Assembly (NCBI GenBank): GCA_031283915.1
Contig: JAITAY010000113.1
Location: 1 to 19,040 of the forward strand
Direction of reading: 5' to 3'
Length of the DNA: 19,040 bases
From: Tannerella sp.
GTDB lineage: Bacteria > Bacteroidota > Bacteroidia > Bacteroidales > Tannerellaceae
A model generated the notes under the pieces. The model was given only the letters and a program-made list of their open reading frames with translations. It was not told where the DNA came from and searched no databases. The translations under genes and the position numbers were made by a program. The first letter of the stretch is position 1. Each line of letters opens with the position of its first letter. Positions 6,884-15,200 of the stretch are shown here, piece after piece.

Positions 6884-8054
6884 CGTTCGGCCGGCCGTCC
6901 GGCTGGAGACGGTGAGCGAATACTATTTCTCAAGAAAGCTCAGGGAAATAGCGGAGATGAACGCAGCCGGGAAAAACGTGATCAATCTGGGTGTAGGCAG
7001 TCCCGACCGGCCGCCCTCGCGGGAGGCGGTCGAGGTATTTTGCCGGGAGGTGAAAAAAGACAGTGTACACGGCTATCAGTCGTATACGGGTATGCCGGCA
7101 TTGCGCGAAGGCTTTGCCGGATGGTATCGCACCTGGTTCGGCGTAACACTGGATCCGAAAACAGAGATACAGCCGCTGATCGGCTCCAAGGAAGGGATAT
7201 TGCATATTTCGCTGGCGTTCCTGAATCCGGGCGACGGCGTGCTGCTTCCCGATCCGGGCTATCCGACCTACCGTTCCGTGACTGCGCTGACCGGCGCCCG
7301 CGGGATGCTCTACAGGCTGGAGGAGGCAAACGGATGGCAGCCGGACTTTGACGGGCTGGAACGGATGGACTTGCGCGGCGTCAGGCTGATGTGGACAAAT
7401 TATCCCCACATGCCGACCGGCGCCCGTGCGAGTATGGAGCTGTTTGAACGGCTGGTGGATTTCGGACGTCGCCACGGCATTGTGATTTGCCATGACAATC
7501 CGTACAGTTTTATTTTGAATGACCGGCCGCTGAGCATACTGAGCGTGCCGGGCGCCAGGGATATTTGCATTGAACTCAATTCCATGAGCAAGGCACATAA
7601 CATGCCCGGATGGCGGATGGCGATGCTGGCATCGAACGAACGGTTCGTGCAGTGGGTGTTGAAGGTAAAGAGTAATGTGGATTCGGGACAGTTTGCCCCG
7701 ATGCAGTCGGCGGTGGTCGAAGCCTTGAAAGCGCCGCGGGAATGGTACGAAGAGATCAACCGGACGTATGGCAGCCGTCGCGAAGTGGCCGGACGTATCA
7801 TGCGGGCGATGGGTTGCCGCTACGACGAGAACCAGGTCGGGATGTTCCTGTGGGGCAGGATACCCGATTCGGAAGAAAGCGGCGAATGTTTGGCCGACAG
7901 GATGCTGTATGAAGCGAATGTATTTGTCACACCCGGATTCGTCTTCGGCGAAGCGGGTGACCGCTACGTCCGCCTTTCGCTCTGTTGTCCCGACGAAATA
8001 TTGACGGAAGCATTGAACCGCATCCGAAAAACGATAAACGAAAAACGAGGATGA
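6858..8054 (+). CDS. PLP-dependent class I/II aminotransferase, probable aromatic aminotransferase
   Basis: The 398-residue protein shows the fold-type I aminotransferase plan: INLGVGSPDRPPS at 42-54 and YQSYTGMPALRE at 73-84. It continues with the NYPHMPTGA variant of the Asn-x-Pro region (181-189), HDNPY with Asp213 and Tyr216, SMSKAHNMPGWRM with the PLP-binding Lys245 and phosphate-binding Arg253, and Arg372 (YVRLSL) for the substrate carboxylate. Its place between prephenate dehydratase and DAHP synthase indicates transamination of phenylpyruvate and 4-hydroxyphenylpyruvate to phenylalanine and tyrosine. Overall it looks closer to the aspartate/LL-diaminopimelate aminotransferase branch than to TyrB, so specificity is inferred from context. 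The ATG lies 26 bp inside pheA, consistent with translational coupling; a later start would remove conserved N-terminal residues. Confidence 0.9.
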   Translation: MQKENKACDVRPAVRLETVSEYYFSRKLREIAEMNAAGKNVINLGVGSPDRPPSREAVEVFCREVKKDSVHGYQSYTGMPALREGFAGWYRTWFGVTLDPKTEIQPLIGSKEGILHISLAFLNPGDGVLLPDPGYPTYRSVTALTGARGMLYRLEEANGWQPDFDGLERMDLRGVRLMWTNYPHMPTGARASMELFERLVDFGRRHGIVICHDNPYSFILNDRPLSILSVPGARDICIELNSMSKAHNMPGWRMAMLASNERFVQWVLKVKSNVDSGQFAPMQSAVVEALKAPREWYEEINRTYGSRREVAGRIMRAMGCRYDENQVGMFLWGRIPDSEESGECLADRMLYEANVFVTPGFVFGEAGDRYVRLSLCCPDEILTEALNRIRKTINEKRG

Positions 8055-8087
8055 ATGTGATTGTAATCTGTGTAAAATGTAAAGGAT

Positions 8088-9158
8088 ATGGAAGAATTTA
8101 AACTGGAATCAATTTTATTGCCGGGTGTGAGCAGCGAACGTCCGGTGGTCATTGCCGGGCCGTGCAGTGCGGAAACGGAAGCGCAGGTGTTGAAGACGGC
8201 GCAAAGCCTGGCCGCAAAGGGCATCAAGCTTTTCCGCGCGGGAATATGGAAGCCGCGCACGAAACCGGGCGGCTTCGAGGGCGTTGGCTCCATCGGCCTG
8301 GCCTGGCTGAAGCGGGTGAAGGAAGAAACGGGCATGTATGTGGCGACGGAGGTGGCCACGCGCGACCACGTGTTCGAGGCGCTGAAAGCCGGCGTTGACC
8401 TGCTGTGGATCGGTGCACGCTCTTCGGCTAACCCGTTTATGATGCAGGAACTGGCCGATGCGCTGAAGGGTACCGACATGCCGGTGCTGGTCAAAAACCC
8501 GGTCAATCCCGATCTGGAACTGTGGATCGGCGCCATACAGCGGCTTCATGGCGCCGGCATCCGGCGGCTGGGTGTCATCCATCGCGGATTCAGCTCCTAT
8601 GACAAAAAGATTTACCGGAACCTGCCTTTGTGGCACATTCCGATCGAACTGCACCGCCGCTGTCCCGAACTGCCCATCTTCTGCGACCCAAGCCACATCG
8701 GCGGCAAACGCGAGCTGATTGCGCCGCTGTGTCAGCAGGCGATGGAACTGAACTTCAACGGCCTGATTGTCGAATCACACTGCAATCCCGACGAGGCATG
8801 GAGCGACGCTTCACAGCAGATTACGCCTGACGTGCTGGATTATGTGCTGAACCTGCTGGTGATTCGCGATTCCACGCAGACGACCGAGAACCTCTCCGAA
8901 CTGCGTCGCCAGATCGACGGCATCGACGAAAGCTTGCTGGAGATACTGGCCAAGCGGATGCGCATTTCGCGCGAAATAGGTATCTACAAGAAGGAACACA
9001 ACATGCCCATCCTTCAGACACCCCGCTACGGCGAGATTCTGGAAAACCGGACACGGGCGGCCATTGCCATGGACTTGAATCCCGAGTTTATCGAGAAGAT
9101 CATGAAGGAAATTCATGAGGAATCCGTACGGCAGCAAATGAACATCATGACCGTTTAA
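8088..9158 (+). CDS. Bifunctional 3-deoxy-D-arabino-heptulosonate 7-phosphate synthase / chorismate mutase
   Basis: The 356-residue protein joins a type I-beta DAHP synthase barrel (about 10-260) to a C-terminal AroQ chorismate mutase helix bundle (about 266-350). Synthase motifs are AGPCS (23-27, metal-ligand Cys26), KPRTKP (55-60), IGARSSANP (108-116), KNP (136-138), HRGFSS (165-170), DPSHIGG (200-206) and ESHCNPDEAWSD (229-240). The mutase part begins LRRQIDGIDESLLEILAKR. It catalyses condensation of phosphoenolpyruvate with erythrose 4-phosphate and also chorismate to prephenate, the first and the branch-point steps. It lacks an N-terminal ACT or ferredoxin-like regulatory domain. The same architecture is known from Prevotella nigrescens, where the fused mutase mediates allosteric inhibition by prephenate; that it does so here is inference. 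It lies 33 bp after the aminotransferase and 13 bp before tyrA. Confidence 0.95.
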   Translation: MEEFKLESILLPGVSSERPVVIAGPCSAETEAQVLKTAQSLAAKGIKLFRAGIWKPRTKPGGFEGVGSIGLAWLKRVKEETGMYVATEVATRDHVFEALKAGVDLLWIGARSSANPFMMQELADALKGTDMPVLVKNPVNPDLELWIGAIQRLHGAGIRRLGVIHRGFSSYDKKIYRNLPLWHIPIELHRRCPELPIFCDPSHIGGKRELIAPLCQQAMELNFNGLIVESHCNPDEAWSDASQQITPDVLDYVLNLLVIRDSTQTTENLSELRRQIDGIDESLLEILAKRMRISREIGIYKKEHNMPILQTPRYGEILENRTRAAIAMDLNPEFIEKIMKEIHEESVRQQMNIMTV

Positions 9159-9171
9159 TCGTGGATGCATT

Positions 9172-9948
9172 ATGAAAATACTGATATTGGGCGCCGGGAA
9201 GATGGGGGCATTCTTCACCGACCTGCTGAGTTTCGACCATGAGGTGGCCGTACTCGAAAAAGATCCCCGTCGCCTGCGCTTCATCTACAACGCTGTCCGG
9301 ATGCAGTCGCCCGAAGAAATTCGGGAGTTTGACCCCAGCCTGGCGATCAATTGCGTGACGCTGAATCATACGATAGAAGCCTTCGAGGAGATATTACCCT
9401 TCCTGAAACCGGCATGTATCATTTCCGATGTGGCGTCGGTGAAGACGAACCTGCAGGCGTTTTACAGCGCCTGCGGCCTGCCCTATGTGTCCACACATCC
9501 GATGTTTGGCCCCACTTTTGCCAATCTGGGGAACCTGGAAAAAGAGAATACCATCCTCATCCGCGAGGGCGATTACCTGGGGAAGATTTTTTTCAAAGAC
9601 CTGTACGACCGGCTCAAACTGAATGTCTTCGAGTATACGTTCGAGGAGCACGACCGGGTAGTGGCCTATTCATTAGGCATCCCCTTCGCTTCGACGCTGG
9701 TGTTTGCCGCCACAATGGAACATCAGGATGCGCCCGGGACAACGTTCAAGCGTCACATGAAGATTGCCCGCGGACTGCTCTCGGAAGACGATTACCTGCT
9801 GACGGAAATTCTCTTCAACCCCCGGACGCCCCGGCAAATCGAGCGCATCCAGCAGGAGTTGTCCGACCTCCAGGACATGATCCGCCGCCGGGATACGGTG
9901 GCCATGAAAACCTATCTGGCCGGACTGCGGAAGAAAATAGAAACCTGA
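9172..9948 (+). CDS. tyrA: Prephenate dehydrogenase
   Basis: The 258-residue protein begins with a Rossmann NAD-binding motif GAGKMG (7-12) and an acidic residue at the end of the second strand (LEKD). It then has SDVASVK (85-91), STHPMFGP (107-114) with the catalytic His109, and an EEHDRVVAYSLGIPF segment (158-172) at the start of the helical dimerisation domain. It oxidatively decarboxylates prephenate to 4-hydroxyphenylpyruvate on the way to tyrosine. No C-terminal ACT domain is present, so tyrosine feedback by that route is not expected. It closes the four-gene operon, 13 bp after the DAHP synthase/chorismate mutase. A strong inverted repeat follows 15 bp after its stop. Confidence 0.93.
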   Translation: MKILILGAGKMGAFFTDLLSFDHEVAVLEKDPRRLRFIYNAVRMQSPEEIREFDPSLAINCVTLNHTIEAFEEILPFLKPACIISDVASVKTNLQAFYSACGLPYVSTHPMFGPTFANLGNLEKENTILIREGDYLGKIFFKDLYDRLKLNVFEYTFEEHDRVVAYSLGIPFASTLVFAATMEHQDAPGTTFKRHMKIARGLLSEDDYLLTEILFNPRTPRQIERIQQELSDLQDMIRRRDTVAMKTYLAGLRKKIET

Positions 9949-9963
9949 TCCCCATTCGCAAAA

Positions 9964-10020
9964 CACGGAGGTACAGAGAACAGGGAGATGTTTTTCCGCC
10001 GTGTTCTTCGTGCCTCCGTG
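9964..10020. terminator. Long inverted repeat between convergent genes, possible bidirectional terminator
   Basis: Arms 9964-9982 (CACGGAGG...AGAACA) and 10002-10020 (TGTTCT...CCTCCGTG) pair over 19 positions with one mismatch and two G-U pairs around a 19-nt loop. It lies between the tyrA stop (9948) and the stop of the minus-strand gene (10048), where it could end transcription from both sides. There is no long T tract, so it could instead be a dispersed palindromic repeat. Confidence 0.55.
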
Positions 10021-10047
10021 ATTCAATGATGCTTGAACCTTCCGGAT

Positions 10048-11601
10048 TCAGATTGGTTCTGTCCGGCAGGCTATTTCTTCGCCGCTGAAAGCGATGCCCA
10101 GCAGTTTTATTGGGCGGTCGATATATTTTTCGCAGTACCTGCGATCGCGGATTTGCGCTAAAGCTTCATCAAGAAGGCTCTCCGTCTGTTTTCCCGCGCC
10201 GTATTTTAACTCGGCAACGACAACTGTCCCCGCCTGTTCCCACACGGCGTCGATACGGCCGCGGCTGGTGGAGATTTCGCCCTGGATATTGAAACCCAAC
10301 ATACTCATCCATACCAGGAAAATGGAATGATAGTAGGCTTCGCTTTTTCCGTGCAACTGACAGGGAACATGAGCGAGCATTTTACGGAGGCTGTTTTCCA
10401 GACCTTCCATGTCGTTCAGGAGGATTTGCCGCTGCATCGCTTTTCTCAGACCGTTCACATTTTCCAGTGGATACGAAGTGTAGGCGAACAGCAAATGATT
10501 CTGCATGGACATGCGGACTTCCCGGTTCGGCATTTCAAGCGTATATTCAGGTTCCCAATCGACGGTCTTCTGCCCTTTGACGGTGAGATACCCGGTTTGA
10601 AACAGGAGCGGGATTTCAGTAACCAAATCGGGATCCCAGCTTTCGAAAGCATCCGAACCGACATGAACCGGCTGCAAGAGGACGCTCAAATCGTTGCGTT
10701 TCGTGAACAGTTCCATCAAAAATGCAGGCGTTCCCGTGCCGAACCAGTAATTGGAAAATACTTTATTCTCAAAGAACAGCAAAGTGGAAAACGGATTGTA
10801 GACCGATGTTTCACCGTCCCACGAGTAGCCGTCATACCAGTTACGGATGGCATCCACGATGGTTTCTGTCGTTTCCCCGTATTTTCGAGCCGTCTCCTCA
10901 ATATATTCCGCGAAATAACATTCCAGTTCCTGCTGCGTATAACCGCAGAGCGAAACATATTTTTCACTCATCGTTATATCATTCACGCTGTTTAAGGCCG
11001 AAAAGATCGAAACCTTTGAAAACTTTGAGATGCCGGTCAGAAAAATGAATCTTAAACAGTTATCGTTTGCTTTCAATTGCCGGTAAAAATTCGGCAAAAA
11101 CTCGCGGACGCCCTCCATTTCCGGTTTTCCGATGGCATCCAATATGGGAACGTCGTATTCATCAATCAAAACAACTACTTTTTTCCCTGTCTTTTGATAC
11201 AAGTTTTCGATCAGTTCCCTGAACATGCCGGAGGCATATTCCGAAAACAAGGATATTCCATAACTGTTCGCCAGAGACTTCAGAAAAACGGACATGTCAC
11301 GTTCCATTTCTTCTTTTGAGAAATGTTGAATGGCTGTCCAGTCAATCCGTATGACCGGATATGACTGTGTCCAGTCCCACTTGTCATAAATGTAAAGCCC
11401 TTCGAACAGTTCGCTGTTTCCCTTGAAAAGCTCTTCCAGTGTACTGATAAGCAAAGATTTTCCAAAGCGACGCGGACGGGACAGGAAATAAATGTGCCCC
11501 CCTGTAACGATGCGGTGAATATCCGCTGTTTTATCGACGTACAGATAATCACCCTTCCTTAGATTCGAAAACGACTGTATTCCTATCGGTAACTTTTTCA
11601 T
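10048..11601 (-). CDS. AAA-ATPase-like protein with C-terminal PD-(D/E)XK nuclease-type domain
   Basis: The 517-residue protein matches the plan of the 'AAA-ATPase-like' plus PDDEXK_9 family common in gut Bacteroidota. An N-terminal segment LPIGIQSFSNLRKGDYLYVDKT is followed by SRPRRFGKSLL (41-51), a degenerate Walker A loop ending in GKS, and VVVLIDEYDVP (142-152) as Walker B. Sensor-like segments follow (FIFLTGISKFSKVSIFS, 186-200). The C-terminal domain has GEISTSRGRID (441-451) and VVAELKYGAG (461-470), so Asp451 and Glu464-x-Lys466 form a PD-(D/E)XK-like site. ATP binding and nuclease fold are read from motifs. The biological role of this family is not established; links to mobile elements or defence are speculation. 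It is transcribed convergently to the aromatic operon and appears to be a single gene with its own promoter. Confidence 0.88.
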   Translation of the reverse strand: MKKLPIGIQSFSNLRKGDYLYVDKTADIHRIVTGGHIYFLSRPRRFGKSLLISTLEELFKGNSELFEGLYIYDKWDWTQSYPVIRIDWTAIQHFSKEEMERDMSVFLKSLANSYGISLFSEYASGMFRELIENLYQKTGKKVVVLIDEYDVPILDAIGKPEMEGVREFLPNFYRQLKANDNCLRFIFLTGISKFSKVSIFSALNSVNDITMSEKYVSLCGYTQQELECYFAEYIEETARKYGETTETIVDAIRNWYDGYSWDGETSVYNPFSTLLFFENKVFSNYWFGTGTPAFLMELFTKRNDLSVLLQPVHVGSDAFESWDPDLVTEIPLLFQTGYLTVKGQKTVDWEPEYTLEMPNREVRMSMQNHLLFAYTSYPLENVNGLRKAMQRQILLNDMEGLENSLRKMLAHVPCQLHGKSEAYYHSIFLVWMSMLGFNIQGEISTSRGRIDAVWEQAGTVVVAELKYGAGKQTESLLDEALAQIRDRRYCEKYIDRPIKLLGIAFSGEEIACRTEPI

Positions 11602-11615
11602 AATGCTTTTTGTTG

Positions 11616-11646
11616 CAAAGATAGTTCGTTAAGTCCAACAAAACAA
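11616..11646 (-). promoter_or_regulatory. Putative promoter of the AAA-ATPase-like gene
   Basis: On the minus strand TATCTTTG (plus-strand 11616-11623) fits the -7 consensus TAnnTTTG, and a TTG at 11644-11646 lies 20 bp upstream of it as a -33 element. The start codon is at 11599-11601, so the leader would be only about 5-10 nt. Confidence 0.5.
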
Positions 11647-11767
11647 CGGAAAATGTCATTTCGGGAAATTGTCCGGAGAAAGGCTTGTTGCCTACCTTAC
11701 CTCTACATATTATATATATTCGCCTGCGCTACGTCATTTTCTGCGAGGAACACGGCGGAACAAAAAT

Positions 11768-11782
11768 CGCAATGTTGCGCAA
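11768..11782. repeat. Palindrome-containing repeat, copy 1 of CGCAAyGTTGCGCAA
   Basis: CGCAATGTTGCGCAA here recurs at 12021-12035 with one change (CGCAACGTTGCGCAA). The core resembles the GCGCAACGATGCGC centre of the 41-bp repeat at 5455-5668. Confidence 0.6.
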
Positions 11783-11790
11783 TAGTTCTA

Positions 11791-11870
11791 ACCTTATAAG
11801 GTACGTATCTCTTACCTTATAAGGTAAACGACCCGTACCTTATAAGGTACGCACCTCTTACCTTATAAGG
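11791..11870. repeat. Palindromic array: four ACCTTATAAGGT units at exact 23-bp spacing
   Basis: The perfect 12-bp palindrome ACCTTATAAGGT starts at 11791, 11814 and 11837, and a fourth copy at 11860 has lost its last base (…AAGGC). Start-to-start spacing is 23 bp each time. The 11-bp linkers vary but units 1 and 3 share TACG(T/C)A(T/C)CTCTT. The array lies in the divergent gap between the AAA-ATPase-like gene and the porW-like gene. The evenly spaced two-fold symmetric sites could be a cooperative binding array for a dimeric protein, but nothing in the sequence names the protein. Confidence 0.9.
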
Positions 11871-11959
11871 CGAATGGCTGAAGTTTATGCCGACCTGTTT
11901 CGTGCGGTATTCGATTCACCGGAGCGACGTTCAAAAAGCGTCTGCTCCTCCAGTTTACA

Positions 11960-12060
11960 CCTCACTTGGGGGAAACGGGGTGGCGAGAGAAATTTGGATG
12001 CGGTTGCCCAGGGACAAAACCGCAACGTTGCGCAAACGTTTTGAACGCTTCGGGTAATTC
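11960..12060 (-). repeat. Degenerate single copy of the 41-bp repeat family, minus strand
   Basis: Read on the minus strand, 12060-12015 gives GAAGCGTTCAAAACGTTTGC followed by GCAACGTTGCGGTTTTGT. This lines up with the 41-bp unit at 5455-5668 (GAAGCGTTCGGGAAGAAAGC then GCAACGATGCGCTTTTGT). It shows that the repeat is dispersed and not confined to the tandem array. Minus-strand open frames here encode an E-A-F...A-Q-R-C-G-F string similar to the frame across the array, as expected from shared DNA; I do not regard them as genes. Confidence 0.6.
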
Positions 12061-12079
12061 GGGAACAACATCCCTCAGC

Positions 12080-12097
12080 CATCCGTCCGAACGGATG
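12080..12097. other. Perfect hairpin CATCCGT/ACGGATG
   Basis: A 7-bp perfect stem, 12080-12086 with 12091-12097, closes a 4-nt CCGA loop. It lies 160 bp before the porW-like start, downstream of the degenerate 41-bp repeat copy. No T tract follows, so it is not an obvious terminator. Confidence 0.5.
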
Positions 12098-12179
12098 TCA
12101 TGGAAAGCGACACGAATTGCCTGTGTTTCATATCGTGCTTTACGCGGAATATACAATTGCTCTGTCTCTCATCCCCTCT

Positions 12180-12201
12180 CCGGCCGGATTTTTCCGGTCG
12201 G
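12180..12201 (+). promoter_or_regulatory. Hairpin in the presumed leader of the porW-like gene
   Basis: CCGGCCGGA (12180-12188) pairs with TCCGGTCGG (12193-12201) around a TTTT loop, a 9-bp GC-rich stem with one G-U pair, 55 bp before the GTG start. No promoter box matching TAnnTTTG is evident between here and the start, so the transcript probably begins upstream and includes this hairpin. Function unknown. Confidence 0.4.
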
Positions 12202-12256
12202 ATGCAATATTCCGATTAATTTTCAGTTATTTCATAGATACAAACGTGGTTGGGAT

Positions 12257-15200
12257 GTGAAACGGAATCTTTATTCTATTTTGTGGTTGGTGATTTGCGG
12301 CGTGTTGGCAGTGACGTGCAGTACGAAGAAAAATACGGCGGCGAGCCGGCGTTATCATGCCTTCACGGCTCGCTACAACACGTATTTCAACGGCAAAACG
12401 TCGTTCGACGAATCGTTTGGCGCCATGATGAACGGATATAAGGAGAATTACACCGAACAGATATACATGTATCCCGTCAGTGCGCAACCCAAGGACAAAA
12501 AGGAAACCGGCGGTACGTTTGACCGCGCCATCGAAAAAGGCAACAAGGCTATCAAACAGCATTCCATTCAAAAGAAACCGCTCCGCAAGGCCGGATGGCA
12601 AAGCAACCCGAAACAGGCGGCCATGCAGTCGAAAGAAGAATACAATCCCTTCCTGAAACACTGCTGGATGCTGATCGGCCAGGGACAGTTCTACAATGCC
12701 GATTTCCTGCAGGCTTCCGCCACGTTTTCGTACATTGCCCGTCATTATGCCACGGATGCGGAGATGGTAGCCGAAGCGCGTATCTGGCAGGCGCGCTGCT
12801 ATGTGGAGATGAACTGGCTGCACGAGGCCGGGGCAGCGCTGGAACGGCTGGACGAAAACGGCTTCCCGCCGGCTAACCAGCCACAATATGACCGTTTCTA
12901 TGCCGATTACCTGATTAAGGACGGGCAGTTTGAAAAAGCGATCCCTTACCTGCAGAAAGCCATCAAGCAGGAAAAGAACAAATACCAGCGCACCCGGATG
13001 AGGTACTTACTGGGGCAGCTCCATGCCGGGCTGGGACAGAATGAAGAAGCTTACCGGACATTCGGGAAAGTGGCCTCCTCCAGTCCGCCCTACGAACTGG
13101 AATTTGCCGCGCGTATCCGCCAGACGGAAGTATTTCCGGGTGCCAACTATCAGAGTATACTGAAAATGTTGCACCGTATGTCCCGAAGCGATAAAAACAA
13201 GGATTATCTGGATCAGGTGTATTACGCCATCGGGAACATCCACCTCAGCCGGCAGGACACAGCTAAAGCCATTGAAAATTATGCACTCGGCATAGAAAAA
13301 AGCACGCAGAACGGCTTCGACAAGGCCATCTGCCAGATACGGCTGGGTGATATTTATTTCACGCAGAAAGATTATGTGAATGCGCAACCCTGTTTCAGCG
13401 GCGCTCTGGCGGGCATACGGAAGGAATACAGGGATTATGACCGGATTTCGCGTCTGTCGGCCGTACTGGACGAACTGGTCGTGCACGTGGAAGCCGTCCA
13501 CTTGCAGGATAGCCTGCAGGCATTGGCCAGGATGCCGGAAGCCGAACGGCTGGCCGTGATCGACAAGCTCATCGAAGATATAAAGAAACGGGAAGAGGAA
13601 GAAGCTCAAAACGCAGAACGGGAAAAGTACCTGGCTGACCAGGAAGCTACCGGGAGTAATTTCCCGCAGCGGGCTGGCGGGCAGGGGAACATGATGCAGC
13701 CGCAGATCCCTACGGTTCCCGGTGACAATGCATTTTATTTTTATAATGTACAGCTTGTGGCGCAAGGCAAGACGCAATTCCAGAACAAATGGGGCAAGCG
13801 TACGCTGGAAGACAACTGGCGACGACGGAACAAGTTGATGCCGACCATCGGCACGGAAGGCGAAGGAACGGGAGGCGAAGGCGCTCCTCAACCGGGCGCC
13901 GGAGAACAATCGACTGCCTCCGACTCGCTGCAACTGGCATTGGATTCGCTGGCCTCCGATCCCAAGTCACGGGAATACTACCTGCAGCAAATTCCGTTTT
14001 CGGAAGACGATCTGGAGGCTTCGAACCTGATTATCGCCGACGGCCTGTTCAACATGGGAATGATATACAAGGACAAACTGGAAGATAAAAATTTATCTCT
14101 GGAGTCATTTGAAGAACTGGAACGCCGTTTTCCGGACAACAAATACCGGATGGACTATTACTATCACATCTACCTGACGGCGCTCCGCTACAAAGACACG
14201 GCGCTGGGCGAAATCTACAAGTCGAAACTGATTGGCGCTTTTCCCGAAAGCGACTATGCCATAGCCATCGCCGACCCGAATTACGAGTATCACATGCGGA
14301 TGATGGATCGCGTACAGGATTCGCTGTACGAAGAAACGTATTACCGCTATCTGGAAGAAGATACTGTCACGGTTCGCCGGAATTACCGGGAATTTGCCGG
14401 CACGTATCCGCTGTCCGTATTAATGCCCAAGTTCATGTTTTTACATGCACTGACCTGGGTACAGGCCGGCGATGCGGAAGGCTTCAAGGCTGCGTTGACG
14501 GAACTGGTAGAAAAATATCCGCGTGCGGACGTGACGGAACTGGCCGGCGAGATGCTCAAGGGTGTGTTACGCGGACGCCCGCTGATGCAGGGCAGCATGA
14601 GCCGGATGACGTGGAACCTGCGTTTCGGACTCGACGCCGACGGCATGATTTCGGCGGCCGATTCGGCGCGTCAGTTCGCGGACGAGCCGGATACACCTCA
14701 CCGGATACTGCTCGTCTACAAAACCGGCAGCATCGACCGGAATCAGTTGCTGTATGCCGTAGCAGCCTTCAATTTTGCAAATTTCACCCTCAACGTGTTT
14801 GACATGAACACCGAAACAGTCGGATCGTTGAGCATCATGACGCTCACCGGATTTCGCAACCTGGACGAGACGCTGGAATATGCAAAGATGATCTACGGGC
14901 CAAACGGATATGCTTCCGCACTGGGACAGGCCGTTTCGTTCTTCCCCTTCTCGGACGGGAATTACGAAACGTTGCTTCGGGGAAAAACGCTGGAAGAATA
15001 CATGATTTTCTTTGTAGAACATTATGCGGCGAAAGCTCCGGAATTGATCGCGCGATGGAAGATACAAATGGCGGAAGACGAGAAACTGGCGGAGATGGAA
15101 GACCGGGAAGTAGAAAAAGCGGCCGGCCTTGCGGACGAAGAAGAAGCAGTTGCTTCCGAAGAAGAAACGCCGGAGGAAAATGTCGCATCGCCTGAGAAGC

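Noticed and set aside
11962..12156. Minus-strand small open frame with E-A-F...A-Q-R-C-G-F
   Set aside because: Explained by a degenerate copy of the 41-bp DNA repeat; no independent coding evidence.
11966..12256. Upstream in-frame ATG for the porW-like gene
   Set aside because: The extra 97 codons lie in dispersed-repeat and hairpin DNA and would bury the signal sequence in the middle of the protein.
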